DNA of 64,000 nt, from assembly GCA_963848525.1 (NCBI GenBank), contig CAWKDZ010000005.1, positions 682,001 through 746,000 of the forward strand, given 5' to 3'. Positions 62,677 through 64,000 of this stretch are shown piece by piece. Numbering within the stretch: position 1 is the stretch's first letter; each line of letters begins with the position of its first letter. The stretch comes from JACCTU01 sp963848525 (GTDB taxonomy: Bacteria > Actinomycetota > Thermoleophilia > Gaiellales > Gaiellaceae). The translations under genes were made by a program, and so were the position numbers. The notes beneath the pieces are model-generated. The model searched no databases and was not told the DNA's origin. It saw only the letters and a list, made by a program, of their open reading frames with translations.

Positions 62677-64000
62677 AGCAACTCGGCGATCCGCGCCGCG
62701 GCCCGCGCGGCGCCGTCGGTCTCCACCGGGCGGTAGTCGACCTCGCGGCCGATCTCGGCGGCGATCGCCTCGGCGATCACCTCGGGCGTCGACTCGTCGA
62801 AGTCCATCCGGCGCCCGGCGCCGTAGCGCTCGAGCCGGTGGCGCACGTGGAAGTTCTGCTCGAAGTGATGGCGGAGCGGGAAGTAGAGGAAGGGCCGGCG
62901 GGCGGTGGTGAGCTCCATCGACGTCGTGAGCCCGCCCTGGACGACCGCGAGGTCGCACGCGGCGAGGTGGCGGTAGAGGTTGTGGACGTAGGTCACGACC
63001 TCGAGCCCGGGCGCCGCCGGCAGCGACGCCGGGTCGATGCGCGGGCCGCAGACGACGATCATCCGCAGGTCGGGCACGCGCTCCTTCGCCTCGGGGAAGG
63101 CGGCGATCACCCGCCGCAGCAGGTGGCCGCCGACGCCCGACCCGCCGACGGTGACCACGCACACGCGCTCGTCGTCGCCGTAGCCGAGCTCGGCGCGCAG
63201 GCGGCCGCGATCCGCGAACTGCGCCGGGTCGAAGCCGCTGACGTAGCCGGTGAACTCGAAGTGCCGTTCGGTCCAGTCGCCGATCATCGGGAGGTCGGCG
63301 CCGAAGGACTCCGGGACCACGTCGTCGCGGTTGCCGACGAACAGCGCCCGGTCGCGCACGCGCGGGAAGCGATCGATGTGCTCGATCATCTCGGCGTTGT
63401 AGTCCGCGGTCAGGTGGCTCTCGCGACCCTCCTCCATCGGCAGCCAGCCCACGAAGTCGGTCAGCCACACGTAGGCTGCCCGCTTCTGCTCGGGGTTCTC
63501 GTGCAGGTAGTAGTCGAGCTCCCACGCCTCGTCGCCGATCCACAGGTCGTAGTCGTGCTCGCGCACGAGGTCGTGGAAGACCATGAAGTTGGCGACGAGG
63601 ATCTCGTCCATGCGGCGCCAGGCCTGGAAGCAGTGGAGGTCGTGCTCGGCCGACTCGGACTCGATGTGGCTCGACTCGTTGGCCAGCTGCGCGCTCAGGG
63701 GATGGATCCGCTCCCCCTCCGCCTCGAGCACCCGGGTCACGGGATTCTGGGCGAGCCAGTCGATCTCGAGGTCGGGCCGCAGCCGCCGCAGCTCCTTCGC
63801 GATCGCGACGTCGCGCTGCGCGTGCCCGAGCCCGATCGGCGAGGAGATGTAGAGCGCGCGGCGGCGCCGGCTCCTGCCGCGGGTCCACGGCCGCGGGCGC
63901 GGCGGCTCGACGAAGTCGCGCAGCAGCAGGTTGACCTTGACCGGGTCGCGTGCGTGCGGCCCGTGCCCGGCGCCCTCGAGCGTGACCAGCTCGCCGCCCG
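62673..64000 (-). CDS. alpha/beta hydrolase-glycosyltransferase fusion, 5' part outside the window
   Basis: The frame is open from the right edge of the window. The first 35 residues seen (LVTLEGAGHGPHARDPVKVN and LLLRDFVEPP) are the end of an alpha/beta hydrolase with its catalytic His. After a basic linker (RPWTRGRSRRRRA) comes a GT1/MurG-like glycosyltransferase: LYISSPIGLGHAQRDVAIAK, DLWIGDEAWELDYYLHENPE, VTVGGSGVGGHLLRRVIAAF and DLAVVQGGLTTSMELTTARR. Both domains are in one continuous frame without start-stop break. The intact protein could first hydrolyse and then glycosylate a lipid or other metabolite. The complete start cannot be given. Confidence 0.8.
   Translation of the reverse strand, partial: GGELVTLEGAGHGPHARDPVKVNLLLRDFVEPPRPRPWTRGRSRRRRALYISSPIGLGHAQRDVAIAKELRRLRPDLEIDWLAQNPVTRVLEAEGERIHPLSAQLANESSHIESESAEHDLHCFQAWRRMDEILVANFMVFHDLVREHDYDLWIGDEAWELDYYLHENPEQKRAAYVWLTDFVGWLPMEEGRESHLTADYNAEMIEHIDRFPRVRDRALFVGNRDDVVPESFGADLPMIGDWTERHFEFTGYVSGFDPAQFADRGRLRAELGYGDDERVCVVTVGGSGVGGHLLRRVIAAFPEAKERVPDLRMIVVCGPRIDPASLPAAPGLEVVTYVHNLYRHLAACDLAVVQGGLTTSMELTTARRPFLYFPLRHHFEQNFHVRHRLERYGAGRRMDFDESTPEVIAEAIAAEIGREVDYRPVETDGAARAAARIAELL

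Overview
This window is very GC-rich DNA with dense genes, frequent 4-base ATGA/GTGA overlaps, GTG and TTG starts and few non-coding gaps. The gene content points to a high-GC actinobacterium, and my best guess is the Thermoleophilia/Solirubrobacterales side: acVLRF1-type peptidyl-tRNA hydrolase, SigG-like and SigA-like sigma factors, many secreted proteins with basic Ig-like tails, RTX and OmpL47-like surface proteins, and a soluble Ser/Thr kinase. I cannot place it more precisely from sequence alone. I see no phage, IS element, CRISPR array or plasmid functions.

Layout. Positions 1-13 kb hold secreted or envelope proteins: a copper-radical oxidase with all its active-site residues, an RTX calcium-binding protein, two tandem membrane-anchored alpha/beta hydrolases, a berberine-type flavoenzyme, an S15 peptidase, an LtrA-like membrane protein and an amidohydrolase. 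Positions 13-23 kb hold regulation and stress genes: a two-component system, a membrane spermidine-synthase-like protein paired with an unknown protein, an HtrA protease divergent from a sigma factor across four tandem 11-nt repeats, and an LLM oxidoreductase/GH13 pair. Positions 23-34 kb hold a large M14 carboxypeptidase, an aminotransferase, an RNB nuclease, two tRNA-Ser genes, an M29 peptidase, a SigG-like sigma factor, a TetR regulator and tadA. Positions 34-44 kb hold a subtilase, two universal stress proteins, an HD-GYP protein divergent from a Ser/Thr kinase, a FAD oxidoreductase and a long repeat-rich surface protein. Positions 44-58 kb are accessory metabolism: aldo/keto reductases, cupins, a UvrA paralog, VOC proteins and small regulators. 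Positions 58-62 kb are an iron-siderophore ABC importer divergent from an FhuF-like protein, with two iron-box-like palindromes between them. The right edge is a hydrolase-glycosyltransferase fusion that runs out of the window.

Quality of the sequence. Many conserved genes are broken by frameshifts. Most of those I could rebuild by eye are restored by adding back one CG/GC dinucleotide, usually where CGCG or GCGC would then be formed. I read these as sequence errors, not true decay, and annotate the genes across the shifts. Three places look like real or assembly-made deletions: an in-frame collapse of a ypfJ-like metallopeptidase, an aldo/keto reductase fused tail-to-tail to a DUF2867-like start, and an SRPBCC gene fused tail-to-tail to a truncated siderophore-binding protein.
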